A stretch of 64,000 nt of DNA from Anadara kagoshimensis (GCA_021292105.1 CM037867.1:13406928-13470927), one strand, 5' to 3'. Shown: positions 34,101 through 45,200, counted from the stretch's first letter. The notes: generated by a model not told the origin, from the sequence alone. A program made the numbers and translations.

Positions 34101-36872
34101 TTTGGATAACGAATTATTGAATGAATTCATGTCCAAATGATGCTTTAAGTGTCTATGAAAAGAACAACCGATATATTTGATTTTCTGATATAATCAGCGT
34201 GACCTTCATCAACAATTCAATATTACTGTTCTGGATGATTGACAGTTCCATGCTCTTACTGTGTCTGATCACTGCGGGTTTTCACAATAATTATAGTTCC
34301 CGTAAGAAAATACATTACAAATAATTCATTCATCATTTTTATAGAATACTTGTGCAGTACTTTTAGGAAAAATATTTTGTGCTTATAGTTATACGAAATG
34401 TATGGAACCCCTTTAGTACTACAGGCCCATACATTTTGAAATCGAGTTTTGAGGGCGGGACTTCGAAATCGTGCGAGAACAGGACTTTGAAATCGAGCGC
34501 AGTTTTGTAATTTGAGCGCAGAACTTTGAAATCGAAAGTACAGTTTTGAAACGGAACACAGGACTTTGCAATCGAGTGCAACGTTTTGAAATTGGTTGCA
34601 CGACCTAACTCACTAAGGGTTTTCACAAGTTATAATAGCCGTAATACATTACACATTATCACCAACGTCCATTCAACCATTTGTATAGAAAAAAAGTGCA
34701 ATTAAACTTTTTGTCGTGTTATTTATAGTATTGAAAAAGTACAGAACCCCTTTAGTACCATAGATGTTAATGGATCCTTGAGATAGTATTCAATTAGTGT
34801 CGCTAAAGATTTTTGAAAAACAATTAACGATACAACTATCACACCAGTAGCTTAGTTCGTACAGTATCCCTCTGTAGGGTGTTGGGTTCGAACACCGGTC
34901 GGGTTTGACCAAGACTTTAAAACAGACAGCCCTAGTGACTGTTCTTTCGCAAAGCACTTGCGGTTTAGAAATGAAAGGCACGAGGTTCTTCAGAACGGAT
35001 ATGCTAAAGAACTTTCCTTGTACATTGCCTTAAGAACACAACAAAGGTAACATTCTCTATTTATGGTGACTTCTCGATATTATCGAGTTTTTTTGACTGG
35101 GGCGTAAACATCTACTAACCAACCCAACCATTAAGAAAATATTAAAAAACATTTCTTTTATACTTACTGAATTTCTCGACGAGTGGTTCTATACATAGCG
35201 AATAAATAGCACAGGACAATGAATACAAAGACATTCCGAATGCTCCCATTCGTACTCCATCGTCGTAAAGAATGTGTTTTTCACTTCCGATGGGAGCTTT
35301 TGGATCTCCTCCATACACTGCCTGACCAACAAAATCCGTAAAATAGAGTGAATAACACACTAGGGACATCCAGCAAAATAAGTTCGTTATACAGAGGATT
35401 AGTAAAGATCTTGGCATTCTGATTATAGACATTAAATATGTTTTAAGTTCAACTTGTGTTAACACTGAGATGGAGGCTTGCTTAGCTAAACTATGACGCT
35501 TTGCCCGTTCCCTGACTGTTGATTGGTTAACGTGGTTATCACACTCGCTTTTTGTCGTGTTTTCGACATCGTTTTGCATTTTGATAACATTTATAGTCTC
35601 GTTGGTATTTTCTATGAAATTATTTTCCAAATCGTATCCTAGTTTCTTTTTCTCTAAATGTTCTAAATTTGCCACCCCATTTCTGTCACCGTTTCCATAA
35701 TCACATTGGAATTTTGTAACTTTCCCATAACTGTCTATACCTGTGTATGGGGAAGTTGTGGAAGACAGGGATTCGTGCATATTCTCTATTGTGCCATATC
35801 CGCTAGATGGCGCTGATGATTGCTCTTTAATGTCTTCTGCTTCGTCGTCACTTTCCTCATTTACAAACTTTTTATATTTCTTTTTTCCTTTCTTTTTCTT
35901 TCCCTTTTGCAGCAATTCGTTTGTTATGCCAGCCTCTTGTAGAGGAACCTCTTTAAAGCTTGTTATTGTCAGCGCAACAAAGAAGACAAACACAATTAAA
36001 ACAACGGTGAAGACGAGTCTTATATGACCTCCAAAAGCCTTCCCAAATCCCGTGTTATTCCAATCTATCCCGCCCATCAAGTAACCGACACTTCCGCCTA
36101 ACCCCGCCATTACTGTAAAGGAAGTAAGTCCCGCAGAGTGATCTTCAGGGGATATGACGTCAAGTAAATAGGCCCGGCATGGCGACTGTGCTGCGTCACA
36201 ACTCACGTCCAAAAGAGCTACTCCAAATATGGTTAATATTATTCCAGCAATGTGGTTGCCAGGTAACCGTATTGAGAATAAGGTATAACCATCTGTTTCG
36301 ATCTCTTGAACAATATCAGAAATGTTCTTTGTGACATTAAATAAGGTCGAATTTATTAATTCTACTATTGAGGTATCATTAAATAACTCAGAATTGTTAC
36401 TGAACACTGCGACAGGACCCTTGTCTCCAAATAACACTCCCAGCGCTTCTCCATTCGGAACCAGAAGCAGGCCAAGGATTATTCCGAATGACAGTAAAAC
36501 TATAAACGGTCTTCGTCTACCAAATTTAAGACTACACCTATCGCTCAACGAACCAAGAAAAGGTACCAGGAAAAAGCCTATTAAGGGACTAGCACACCAT
36601 ACTAATGTCATTAAACTAACTGGTACCCCTAATTTAAGTAATATTGGACTAACGAAAGCTGTCTCGGCAGCATAGCAAAGTTCGATCCCACAGACAGCTG
36701 CGCTGATCCGTACTAACTGTAACCGAGTTTTCCTCTTGGCAATATATGCATATTCCGTTCCTTGTTTTACTAATGTATTAATTCCATCACCAAGCGTCTG
36801 TACGTACGGTTGTGCGTGCTCGCTGACTTTCTTCAATGCTTGGATTGATGACGTCAAAAGTCCAATTGACAT
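27921..36872 (-). CDS. SLC45-family MFS sugar/proton transporter, three coding exons
   Basis: Coding exons 36,872-35,168, 29,064-28,889 and 28,175-27,921 join in phases 1 and 0 to 2,136 nt (711 codons plus stop). A 5' UTR part to 36,887 follows an acceptor AATTTCAG, so an upstream non-coding exon exists but was not found. Residues 55-80 (CGIELCYAAETAFVSPILLK) and DRCSLKFGRRRPF (about 111-123) are hallmarks of the SLC45 family (MATP and proton-associated sugar transporters). AAQSPCRAYLLD in TM5 and GIMYATLFTMPYLLV in exon 2 agree. An extracellular loop at about 155-190 has several N-glycosylation sites (NNS, NDT, NST, NVT, NIS). A lysine-rich cytoplasmic loop of about 150 residues separates the two six-helix halves. 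Length fits SLC45A1/A4 (about 750-770) better than A2 (530). Predicted role: proton-coupled sugar transport across a membrane; the substrate is inferred from the family. Confidence 0.93.
28215..28450 (+). repeat. Family C element in SLC45-type intron 2
   Basis: ACATACAGGTCCATGTTCAA, then GAAGTCTGGCCGGATG, then ACAAGCTACAACCGCCACG follow the family order, diverged. The rest of intron 2 (28,176-28,888) shows nothing else. Confidence 0.7.
28889..29064 (-). CDS. SLC45-type gene, second coding exon
   Basis: 176 bp, acceptor ATTTTCAG, donor CAG/GTAATG. Encodes AKRVYICSQLVYTVGMIIL and the helix GIMYATLFTMPYLLVANYH. The phase-1 junction with exon 1 creates KAKRVYI, the conserved post-loop motif of the family. 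Confidence 0.9.
29153..29854. repeat. Minisatellite, 27 copies of 26 bp
   Basis: Unit AGCACTTGACGGTCGTCTCG plus GAATAA, exactly 702 bp. Few variants: GGAGTAA in copies 8, 12, 16, 19, 20 and 23, CTGGGAATAA in 5-7, and GATCG in 6 and 16. The array lies in intron 1 of the SLC45-type gene. Since 26 is not a multiple of 3 and no frame of the minus strand meets a stop, three overlapping frames of more than 200 codons arise by chance. Confidence 0.97.
30261..30445 (-). mobile_element. Family B MITE
   Basis: TACAGTAAAACGTGTCTATT at one end and GGTGACCTTTAAAGCAGG near the other, with GTGGCCTTTATGGGCAGG inside. The right terminus is decayed. Confidence 0.8.
30999..31181 (+). mobile_element. Family B MITE
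   Basis: TACAGTCCAGTCTGTC to GACAGTTTGACTGTA, with CTACCTGCCCATAAAGGC inside. Inverted relative to the copy 550 bp upstream. Confidence 0.8.
31778..31965. mobile_element. Family L MITE
   Basis: CACTGACCTGTCAGCTTGAC at the left and its inverted counterpart AAGGTCAAGTTGACAGGTTA at the right, then ATGTTGGTTGCCTATAT. The same ends occur at 53,436-53,650. Confidence 0.7.
32047..32910. repeat. Degenerate satellite, period about 115 bp
   Basis: Units share AGACTTCAAACGT, TTCTTAGATCAAACAAATATT, AACAATAATAACAGAAATTT and TGCGTCATC. Six to seven copies are recognisable. A family C element (32,210-32,365) sits inside and separates the first unit from the rest. Confidence 0.7.
32210..32365 (-). repeat. 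Family C element inserted in satellite
   Basis: GGCAGATGTAGCTAGCTAAA, then AGGTGCTTACCCTTCCGAAG, then TTGTGATTTGGATATGG match the family, inverted. Confidence 0.8.
33425..33545 (+). repeat. Family J repeat
   Basis: GGTCATATGGCATTCTATAG, then ACCGGGTAGGCATCCCAAA, then CGAAACGAAGC; second copy of the repeat seen inverted at 22,681. Confidence 0.6.
33835..34145. repeat. Imperfect tandem duplication, about 175 bp
   Basis: Both halves contain AAATCTT, then GTAAGACAACTTCACTTC or GTAAGACGACTCCAATTC, then TCTAC, then TTGTTTGGATAAC (TTGTTGGATAAC), then ATTCATGT. Confidence 0.6.
34268..34767. repeat. Duplication of about 340 bp enclosing a short tandem array
   Basis: GGGTTTTCACAA, ATTATAGTTCCCGTAA, ATACATTACA, and CGGAACCCCTTTAGTAC-like blocks at 34,268-34,433 recur at 34,608-34,767. 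Between them, 34,436-34,605 is a degenerate array of a unit near 30 bp resembling GGACTTTGAAATCGAGCGCA. Minus-strand frames across it are repeat artefacts. Confidence 0.65.
34835..35130 (+). mobile_element. Family D tRNA-derived SINE
   Basis: TAGCTTAGTTCGTACAGT (box A), TGGGTTCGAACACC (box B), GTGACTGTTCTTTCGC, ending TTTGACTGGGGCGTAAACAT. It lies only about 40 bp inside the SLC45-type intron from the exon 1 donor. Confidence 0.85.
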
Positions 36873-36887
36873 GATGTAAATATTGTC
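35168..36887 (-). CDS. SLC45-type gene, first coding exon
   Basis: Holds 15 bp of 5' UTR, the start codon (36,872-36,870) and the first 568 codons, about nine helices. The donor reads A/GTAAGTA at 35,168/35,167. Three short frames on the opposite strand are shadows. The loop coding for KKKKGKKKYKKF lies at about 35,870-35,910. Confidence 0.93.
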
Positions 36888-37778
36888 CTGAAATTAAAAG
36901 TAAACTATTAAAAATAATATCATTTGATATTAGATTTTCTAAGATTAGTTTAGATCAAGTGGAAAAGTATCACTTTTCACTTTTTTAGTGTGTCCTTTTT
37001 ACGCTGACTTGCGGGTAGAGTATCTTAAGAGATACTACTGATCGATGCTAACGCAACTGTACGGCGTTTCTAGTCTGTTTGAAATTCATTCGCAGGCTAG
37101 GTACATTTCTGTAAAAAGCTACTAAATGAAGAAATACTGTAGACGTATTTATTTTCGCGGTAAACTTATTTTCGCTTATTTTGCGCGAAAACTAATACCA
37201 AGCGAATATTATGTAATGCTTATTGTGTTATCGTGTATATAACAAAAAACGCGAAAATTTAATGATGCGAATATGTCTAACTTTTCTTAACCGCGAAAAT
37301 TAAAACACGCGAAACTAAATACGTTTACAGTAACAGATAGTGTTATCACAGTCCATCCAATAATTTGAAAATAATTGACTAGACCAATACAGTCTTCTTC
37401 CTATATTATAATAACAATTATTATTGTTGTTGTTGTGATGATAACAAAAACAAACATGCAATCTTAATATTCATTTTAAAATCCTATGAGAGTATGCTTA
37501 TTGAATAAAATTAATTGAAATGAATCTACCTGATTTATATGCACCTGTCATCTTTTTGACCTGATTACAAAATTTCAAAATAACCTGTTATAAATATTGA
37601 CCAACTCTATGATTAAAGACCATCTGTCAATGTGTTTTAATTACTGTTAGCTTGATGCTTCAACTAAAACAAACCAGTTTAAAAAGACCATCTGTAAGAC
37701 AAGGTCATTTAGGATTATGTTTCAACAAAATTATTTTTTATGTAAAGACTATGTGCCTCTTTTTTTAAAACCAATTTT
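36888..37778. other. Upstream region of the SLC45-type gene with a family E MITE
   Basis: The gene's 5' UTR intron starts at 36,888. A family E MITE occupies 37,135-37,332. No upstream exon or core promoter could be identified in the remainder. Confidence 0.6.
37135..37332. mobile_element. Family E MITE
   Basis: TACTGTAGACGTATTTATTT at the left and AACTAAATACGTTTACAGTA at the right are inverted copies. Interior GCGCGAAAACTAATACC and AACGCGAAAATTTAATG match the 22,806 copy. Confidence 0.88.
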
Positions 37779-38813
37779 GAACCAATAATGATGACCAACT
37801 TATTTCTTGGAGTTCGTGGGTAGTCATTTTTATACAGTTCCCACTATGAACCAATAATGATGACCAACTTATTTCTTGGAGTTCGTGGGTAGTCATTTTT
37901 ATACAGTTCCCACTATGAACCAATAATGATGACCAACTTATTTCTTGGAGTTCGTGGGTAGTCATTTTTATACAGTTCCCACTATGAACCAATAATGATG
38001 ACCAACTTATTTCTTGGAGTTCGTGGGTAGACATTTTTATACAGTTCCCACTATGAACCAATAATGATGACCAACGTATTTCTTGGAGCTCGTGGGTAGT
38101 CATTTCTATACAGTTCCCACTATGAACCAATAATGATGACCAACTTATTTCTTGGAGTTCGTGGGTAGTCATTTTTATACAGTTCCCACTATGAACCAAT
38201 AATGATGACCAACTTATTTCTTGGAGTTCGTGGGTAGTCATTTTTATACAGTTCCCACTATGAACCAATAATGATGACCAACTTATATCTTGGAGCTCGT
38301 GGGTAGTCATTTTTATACAGTTCCCACTATGAACCAATAATGATGACCAACTTATTTCTTGGAGCTCGTGGGTAGTCATTTTTATACAGTTCCCACTATG
38401 AACCAATAATGATGACCAACTTATTTCTTGGAGTTCGTGGGTAGTCATTTTTATACAGTTCCCACTATGAACCAATAATGATGACCAACTTATTTCTTGG
38501 AGTTCGTGGGTAGTCATTTTTATACAGTTCCCACTATGAACCAATAATGATGACCAACTTATTTCTTGGAGTTCGTGGGTAGTCATTTTTATACAGTTCC
38601 CACTATGAACCAATAATGATGACCAACTTATTTCTTGGAGCTCGTGGGTAGTCATTTTTATACAGTTCCCACTATGAACCAATAATGATGACCAACTTAT
38701 TTCTTGGAGCTCGTGGGTAGTCATTTTTATACAGTTCCCACTATGAACCAATAATGATGACCAACTTATTTCTTGGAGCTCGTGGGTAGTCATTTTTATA
38801 CAGTTCCCTCTAT
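37779..38813. repeat. Satellite, 15 copies of 69 bp
   Basis: Unit begins GAACCAATAATGATGACCAA and ends ACAGTTCCCACTAT. Copies are nearly identical. The main variant, GAGTTCG versus GAGCTCG, occurs in both forms across the array; copies 4, 5 and 8 carry single private changes. Because 69 = 3 x 23, the minus strand stays open for 359 codons (23-residue unit SGNCIKMTTHELQEISWSS plus LLVH). It has no signal peptide and no recognised domain; coding is unlikely but not excluded. It lies 0.9 kb upstream of the transporter's first coding exon. Confidence 0.95.
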
Positions 38814-38924
38814 GTATACTACTAATTTCATAATTTTCAAACAATTAATTGTTGTTATTTATCTTTTAAATTATGCTCACAACCCTGAATAATTGTTGAA
38901 TGGTTACTTTAATTATCCTATTAC

Positions 38925-39130
38925 ATTTAGTAAATTCCTCAAAAACTAAGGTTTTTGCAAAGTTTTATTTCCTTGGCTAAATTTGGTAAAATATGTTTTG
39001 GTCCTTTTATCTTCAAAATCTTGAAAATAATTTTGTTTTCATAATTTTGGTCCTAGCACTACTGGTGGAATCGTATTCTGAAAAGGTCGTCTAGTGCTGT
39101 AAAATTAAAACTGGTATAATATGTAATTTA
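38925..39130. repeat. Family F dispersed element
   Basis: CTCAAAAACTAAGG, then TTTTGGTCCTAGCACTACTG, then TCTAGTGCTGTAAAATTAA; nearly the same as 11,335-11,500. Confidence 0.75.
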
Positions 39131-39399
39131 TGTCTTTTCACTCTCACATAGTTTTCCTCATTCAAATCATGTTAAAAGGATACGATGAAAACTTTCATGT
39201 GGTTGTTTAAGTCAACAGACAAGAACTTGTTTCAGTTATATATATGTTGAAAACTTAAATTAAAAGTTGAAAAATACAATGAGCTAAATCGGAAACCGTG
39301 ATCTAAAAACTGTTTTATTGGCCTAAACTAAAGAAATAATTAAATTAGAAGGCGGAAATTTGCACCTGAAAAACATGTACTTAACAACAATAGTGACAT

Positions 39400-39715
39400 G
39401 AGGAATGGTGTTTAACGTCCCAGTCAAGAATATCACTTATATCGAGACGTCGCCAGCTATAGGGAAAGGTGCAGAAATTTTGTGCGTTACGCTAATGGCA
39501 TTAAACAGCATGGTTGTTCATAGTACCACGCCTACCGTGACACGCTTTCTCGTTTATTTTAAGTTCCCATCCGAAAGAACCGTGGCTTTCTTTTTGTAAT
39601 ACCGAGTAATGGCGAATGAATAGTCACTGCCCATGAACTTTTGGGTCAAATCTTGTCGGTGTTCGAACCCACACCTCCCACTTACGGACCAAGCACTACC
39701 AACTGTGCTACAGTT
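39400..39715 (-). mobile_element. Family D tRNA-derived SINE
   Basis: Minus-strand head (CAACTGTGCTACAG on plus, box A), GTTCGAACCCACACC (box B on plus), body ACCGTGACACGC, 3' end GTTTAACGTCCCAGTCAAG. Nearly full length. Confidence 0.85.
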
Positions 39716-41216
39716 GTCTTTCGAAGAACCAAGAACAAGAGCTAATAATGCAAATGAAACACACAGCTAAAAATGACAAGAAAAGACAAACGGATATTAA
39801 GACGTAAATGATGGTGTATTTATAGCACTAGATCGCCCGTTTTTTAAATGTTAATGATGTCGGACACTACTACGGGGGCAGAATATGGAGTAGGCAATGG
39901 AATCAGACGTCCAAATTTGAGCATTTACAATTAAAAAAATATAAACACTTGGACGCCAAGTTAAAATCCATAGGACTGTATTTTGTAATTTAACAGCGAT
40001 ATAAATGTTATTTAGAGGAAATAGCAAAATTTTATTATAGCTTGAAAAATAATTTTTATTTTAAAAAAATATGACAATTCAAATTCTCTTGAAAGCTTTG
40101 TAATAATATTTTATTTACTAAAATTGGTTTAGTTTTAGTGAATGTTAATAATTACTTTAATTTCCGTGTTTTGGTTAAAAACTTAAAAAATCAAAAGGAG
40201 TTGGTTGATAAGCGATAAGCGGCCAACAAATCATAACTATTAAGTAAGCATTCGTTTTTTTGTTGTTGAAAGTGTAATTAAAATAAGGAAGTTTCATCGT
40301 TATGACCGCTTGTCTGCTTCAGATTTCAAAAACATACATCAAAACTTTTTAGTTCTAATTATTTAAGCTATAGTTTGGATTGTGCTACGTTTCCTTATTT
40401 TAGTTGCATGATTCCAACAAAAGGCAAATTACGTTTCACTAAAGGATATGCACCTCTAGGCCTTGGGAAAGAATAGCGTGTGATTGTTGATTTGAAAAGC
40501 GGATGAAAACCAATCATTCTGAAAATAATGCGCACTCACTTTATTGCCAAATGAATATAACTGCATATGCACCGCAATCTTTTTTCTTTACAAACTTTAC
40601 TCATAATATCCCTTTGGTTTTTTTACAAAAGAAAATAAAGAAGAAATAATAACAATTATAATGATAATAAGTAAAGAAATAAATAAGTACGTAAATAAAT
40701 GTAATATTTGAATAAAAATATTAATTGAAAATACAGACCTTTTTAAATTGTTTCCTTACAATAAATCAATTTATGGCAGTGTTTGAAATCCACATTAACT
40801 TGTAATTTTAAACACATTAGACAGCTTCAATATTGAAGCCTTCGGCCTGCACGATGTAAATAGCTAATAACAACATCGGTCCAATCCCAATCCATTCTAA
40901 ATAGCTAACATGAACAACCCAATCCAACTCGTAAATCTGTACAATTGTTCCTATTTTTACTCTGTTGATTGCGATAATAACCCTAACGTGTACAAAGTGA
41001 CAATATAATTCAATATTCCCCTGCCTTTTTCTTAATCCAGAGGCATTTGTCAATCATTAGGGGTTAACAACAGGGAACGTATCGTAATGCTAAGAATAAC
41101 TCGTTTCTTTTGATACTACTCATGAAAAATTCAATAACGCTAAATAACACGATCGTAAGTGTTCTGGTTAATGAGAGTTCTTGTGATATTTTTTTTAACT
41201 ATCCTGATCGATTGAT
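39716..41216. other. Nothing recognised
   Basis: AT-rich, non-coding; low-complexity ATAA runs at about 40,660-40,705. Confidence 0.5.
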
Positions 41217-41370
41217 TGATTAAATGAGGTTTTACGTCTCAGAAAAAAAATATACCACTTTTATCAAAACGTCACCAGCTAAAGGTGAGCTGGCAGACAT
41301 TTTGATTGCTTTCAGACACACAACCTCCCACGTGAGTTAGCGCTACCGATTGAGCTATTGCAGTGGTAAA
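41217..41370 (-). mobile_element. Family D SINE, internally deleted
   Basis: The 3' part (ACGTCACCAGCTAAAGG on plus) is joined directly to the head (CTACCGATTGAGCTATTGCA on plus, box A). The middle of the body is missing. Confidence 0.7.
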
Positions 41371-41654
41371 CGGTCATGAAGGCACAGCTGAAATTCTATG
41401 GTATGACATCTTTACAGCAAAGACTTGTTATAATGACCTTTTATATATTCGCCATCTTGCTTATCAACACACTAATTTGAATAGCGGAAAACCATTTTTT
41501 CATTATTATAATTTTTCACCTGATTACAAGACTTCTCGATGTATCACCAAAACCACTTTATTAATTTGGCTATTTACTTTTCGTAATTTACATAGTGTAT
41601 TAATTGTCTATCTTTAAGGAACTATAATGCTACTATTATCTGGAGTAGAGTGGG

Positions 41655-41835
41655 GAAGAGTATTGGTGTTTTACGCCGCAGTCAAGAATCATGCACTTAT
41701 ATTGAGGCAGTCAGTTCTGGAATATAGTTAGAAATTGGAATGCTGGAGAAGAGCATCGACCTTCGGCAAGCGAACGAACAACTTCTCACATAAGGATGTG
41801 CCCCGAGCAAAATTCTTAACTAGGCGGTAAGTTTT
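41655..41835. repeat. Family H repeat
   Basis: TTTTACGCCGCAGTCAAGAA, then TTATATTGAGGCAGTCAGTT, then CGACCTTCGGCAAGCGAACG. Related fragments lie at 6,790-6,920 and 43,245-43,375. Confidence 0.55.
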
Positions 41836-41847
41836 TGTGATCAATAA

Positions 41848-41964
41848 GCGCTGTCATGTGCTGCTTTTGAATTTCTATTCATATTATACATTCAAAATCA
41901 GCACATGTCAAGTATATGCATTATTTTAATATAAATCAAAATCAGTACATGACAGCGCTTTAGA
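41848..41964. repeat. Foldback with nested inverted repeats
   Basis: AAGCGCTGTCATGTGCTG at the left pairs with CAGTACATGACAGCGCTT at the right; inside, TTCAAAATCAGCACATG repeats the right arm again. Not coding. Confidence 0.7.
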
Positions 41965-43244
41965 CATCTCAGCCACCAAGTCTACCTTTAAGGGGTAGGG
42001 TGTAATGTTGGTATTCTACATATGCATCTCGGTCAAGACCTTTAACTTATAGCAAAACGATCAGTTAAAAGAAGGTGAAAGAAAGCGTAGTGCAAGGTGA
42101 AAACAACTATTGAACCTCGTCAAATGAACTTTCATTGACGGATATATCCAATCGAGATTCGAATCAACACTTTAAAAAGCGCCCTGCTCTGTAAACCGGT
42201 GCCATAAATCACTGCGCAACCGATGCCTTAACTACCTTTTGAGATTTTTTGTTCCCTCGTATTTCAGATAAGGGCCTTTTTTATTCATTTTTTTGCAAAG
42301 AAAACAATGAATTCAAAATTTCTATTATTCTATCGTTGGTGGGGCTTTTGGTGACCCAGTGGTCTTACACCGGGGTATGGATAACGGTGCCTCCCACAAC
42401 CAACCCCAGTTTCCAATTTCTTGCTTTTAAAATGTTTTCTTCTAATTATACTATAGTATATTTCTTTAATTATTTATTTAAGTTACTTCTTCTTGTTTTT
42501 TTTTTAAATTGAATTCAAGCCCCGTATACATTATATGTTTCTTATTGCAATAATATAAACATGGTTAATGTATACGAAATTGTACATGTCCATACACTGG
42601 CAAAAATACTGTGATAGTGCCGATAAAAATTAAAATGGCGAAATTCCTGTCGATTCCGATTTGAGACCTTGCGGAAACACGGATATAGCACTCAAAATAA
42701 TAAATAAGATATTAACGAATATCTAAATTCTAAAGTTCCCTATATAATTCGTAAGATCTATCTACAAATTTCGAAACTGTCCTTTAATGAGCCTCTCAAA
42801 ATAATTGGCGGAAATTTATTCGAATAACGTAGAGGAATGATTTTACTCTCTGTCAAAAGGAATGATACTTCATCTCCTAATCAGTGTATAACAATGCCAG
42901 GTCTTAAATCTATTAAATAGAGAATCATTTATCCTTCGTATCAAAACATCCTCCATCACAGAGAGGGATATGATTTATAATACACGGAGGAGTGACAACG
43001 AGGGAATAATTTTATATAATTCAATATTGACCGAGGGCGATAGTCGACATCAATACCCCATTAATGAAAATTGATAACTTATGGTCACGATATTATAGAA
43101 ACGGAAGAGAATTTAAACAGATAACAAATACTGTATGTAAAGCATTGTAGAGATAACGATGTATATATATTGAAAACCAATTTTAAGGAAACGAGGGAAA
43201 AATACTTATTCTATATCCTTTTTCCAAGAAATACTGAGTTGAAT
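41965..43244. other. Nothing recognised beyond a tRNA-like remnant
   Basis: A box-B-like GATTCGAATC lies near 42,154 within a degenerate SINE-like tail. The 87-codon plus frame at 42,249 is hydrophobic but unrecognised. Confidence 0.4.
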
Positions 43245-43375
43245 TAACGTTAAGTAACAATTTTTTTAGCTCCAGTCAAGATTCTTTCAATAATATGGAG
43301 GCGGTCAATTTAGGGATGGTGGGGAACCCGGAGAAAACCAACTATCTTCGGCAAGCAAACTGAAAAGAAAACTTT
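43245..43375. repeat. Family H repeat
   Basis: CTCCAGTCAAGATTCTTTCA, then GGAGGCGGTCAATTTAGG, then CTTCGGCAAGCAAACTG. Confidence 0.55.
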
Positions 43376-43384
43376 CTCAAAATA

Positions 43385-43735
43385 CAACGAAGTAGGCTGC
43401 TTGCAAATAAATTGATGACTCCGAAATATTGCAAGCCTAGGCTTATCAAGGCCCTCAAAAAGTTTTATGGCCGTCATCACAGTAATATTGATACGTTTGA
43501 TGTCTCTGTGTCCAGCATTGCCCTAAATATTTGACGTCTTATAGTTCCATTTTCCTCTCACACAATTTTGATTACACATGTGGGTGGTTTAGCTAGCTAA
43601 ACAAGAGGTGATTACCCTTCCGGGGCACTCGGCCTCACTTCCCTGGTGGAAGTTCACGTGTCTATCCTGCCTTGTCAGTTCCAAAGTTTTAACTTTGCTT
43701 CTTGATCGTGATTCGGACATGGATAAGTATGTTTT
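43385..43735 (-). repeat. Family C element, nearly full length
   Basis: CGAAGTAGGCTGCTTGCAAA, then GGCCCTCAAAAAGTTTTATG, then GCACTCGGCCTCACTTCCCT, then GATTCGGACATGGATAAGTA; the reverse complement of the 57,995 copy. Confidence 0.85.
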
Positions 43736-43740
43736 TGAGA

Positions 43741-43815
43741 TAAACGAATCGGATTCGAAACCAGGCGGTGAGAGGTTCTGTGATCCGTAAACGACTGTTA
43801 GACCACTTGGCTACC
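43741..43815 (-). repeat. tRNA-like pseudogene or SINE head
   Basis: On the minus strand, GGTAGCCAAGTGGTCTAAC (box A) and GGTTTCGAATCC (box B) sit about 45 bp apart. No CCA-side acceptor pairing is convincing, so this is a SINE head or decayed tRNA copy rather than a tRNA gene. Confidence 0.55.
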
Positions 43816-44092
43816 GAAGATCTCTTTTCGAAGAAAGCATATAGCTTCTGATTAGTAGGAAAAACCTTTTTTAGAGTTGTTTCTATGACTAGGATTTTTA
43901 GGATCTCTTACAACTACTCAACTGGACATTTACTCGATCCAATGCGCGTCAACAATCGGAGGTTGAATCAGTCGAGCTCCTTATTGATCATGTGTTTGAC
44001 TTTTCTGATTGTTTGACCGTTTCTATCATTTGCTTGTAAGATACCATGCTCTTGCTTCTGTTGAATGTGGGAAAGTTTGTGTTTACGTTAGT

Positions 44093-44288
44093 TACTGTAA
44101 AGTATTTAATTTCGGGTGTTTTTATTTTCACATATCCGCGTAGCTTAATTTTCGCATTTTTTTAAAATATGCACTATAAAACAATAAGCATAGTATAAAT
44201 TTCGCTCGATATTGATTTTCGCGCAAAAACATACGAAGGCAAAATAAACGAAAATGAGTATATCGCGAAAATAAATACGTCTACTGTA
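44093..44288. mobile_element. Family E MITE
   Basis: TACTGTAAAGTATTTAATTT and AAAATAAATACGTCTACTGTA-type ends, inverted in the interior relative to the other two copies. Confidence 0.8.
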
Positions 44289-44859
44289 TTCTTTCTTCAA
44301 TTTTGAGTTTCTCCGAAAACAAATCCGGGACAAAAGTGACTAATAGACAAGTTTTTCTATTGTTTTGAATCAGTGCACATCTGGTACAACTGTCATATAG
44401 TTTTTGAATGTATTGCATACTAAACTTTAAAAAGTATATGACACAACCAATGGTACCAAAACAGGTGTTTCTTATTGGTACTAATTTGTATTTACTTATT
44501 TCTTAATCTGGTGATTTGTTGTTTGTTTTCATTCCTGTGCGTTCGATTACGTTATGTTTAAGAGGAAATTTCGTAAAAAAAACAAAAGTCTGCGTGTTGC
44601 TTGAACTTATTCTAGGCATTGTCATTTGTCTGCGGTTGTCTTGGATTGCATTAATGGCTACTTTTAGAGTAACGAGGAGACAGACATATAACAGGCTAGC
44701 AAGGCAAATCAGTAACTTACAAACTACAACCACTAAACCAAACATTTTAGTACGACCTTTCTAACGTGCGGTCGACATGATGCTACTTTAGTGAATTTTG
44801 TTTGTTAAATTAAAAACATATTTCTGTTATTTATTGCATATTACACAATTTTTAATTTT
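44289..44859. other. Nothing recognised
   Basis: Two 80-codon frames overlap on opposite strands at 44,503-44,764; neither shows a domain and they cannot both be real. Confidence 0.5.
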
Positions 44860-45200
44860 ACAGCACCAGGCGGCCGTTTCGGACTACAATTCCTCGTCAG
44901 TACGAAGTGCTTCGACCAAAATAACCAATAATTTTTCACAAAGATGTTAAAAAGATACCCTTAGTTTTTGAGGAATTTTATATTTTAATTAGCAGAAAAT
45001 TCAGACAATAGTATATTTCTGACAACAATACACAATTATTGTTTACCGAGTATGTAATATCCTGGGGAAACATCCACCAGCAGATTTAAATTACATACTA
45101 TACCAGTGTTAATTTTACAGCACTAGACGTCTGTTTCAGAATAAAATCTTTATCAGTAGTGTCTGTACCAAACTTGTGACAATTCACATAATGCATCGTA
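44860..45200. repeat. Two family F copies
   Basis: TTACAGCACCAGGCGGCCGT at 44,872 and TTACAGCACTAGACGTCTG at 45,115 begin two copies in the same orientation. Each is followed by an AATTCCT/AATCTTTATCAGT-type segment. Confidence 0.75.

Larger units (their letters stand above)
29065..35167. other. SLC45-type intron 1, repeat-filled
   Basis: A 6.1-kb intron that holds, in order, the 26-bp minisatellite, two family B MITEs (30,261-30,445 and 30,999-31,181), a family L element, a satellite interrupted by family C, a family J copy, two tandem duplications and a family D SINE. No coding exon is recognisable in it. 31,182-31,770 shows nothing. Confidence 0.8.

Noticed and set aside
34363-34626. 87-codon minus frame with repeating TISKS/FKTV-like phrases
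   Set aside because: It coincides with a degenerate tandem array and is open in two frames by chance.
35743-36675. Plus-strand frames of 94 and 117 codons
   Set aside because: Antisense shadows of the transporter's first coding exon.
42249-42512. 87-codon hydrophobic plus frame as a membrane protein
   Set aside because: Low-complexity T-rich DNA gives Phe/Leu-rich peptides by chance; no start context, splice sites or family likeness.
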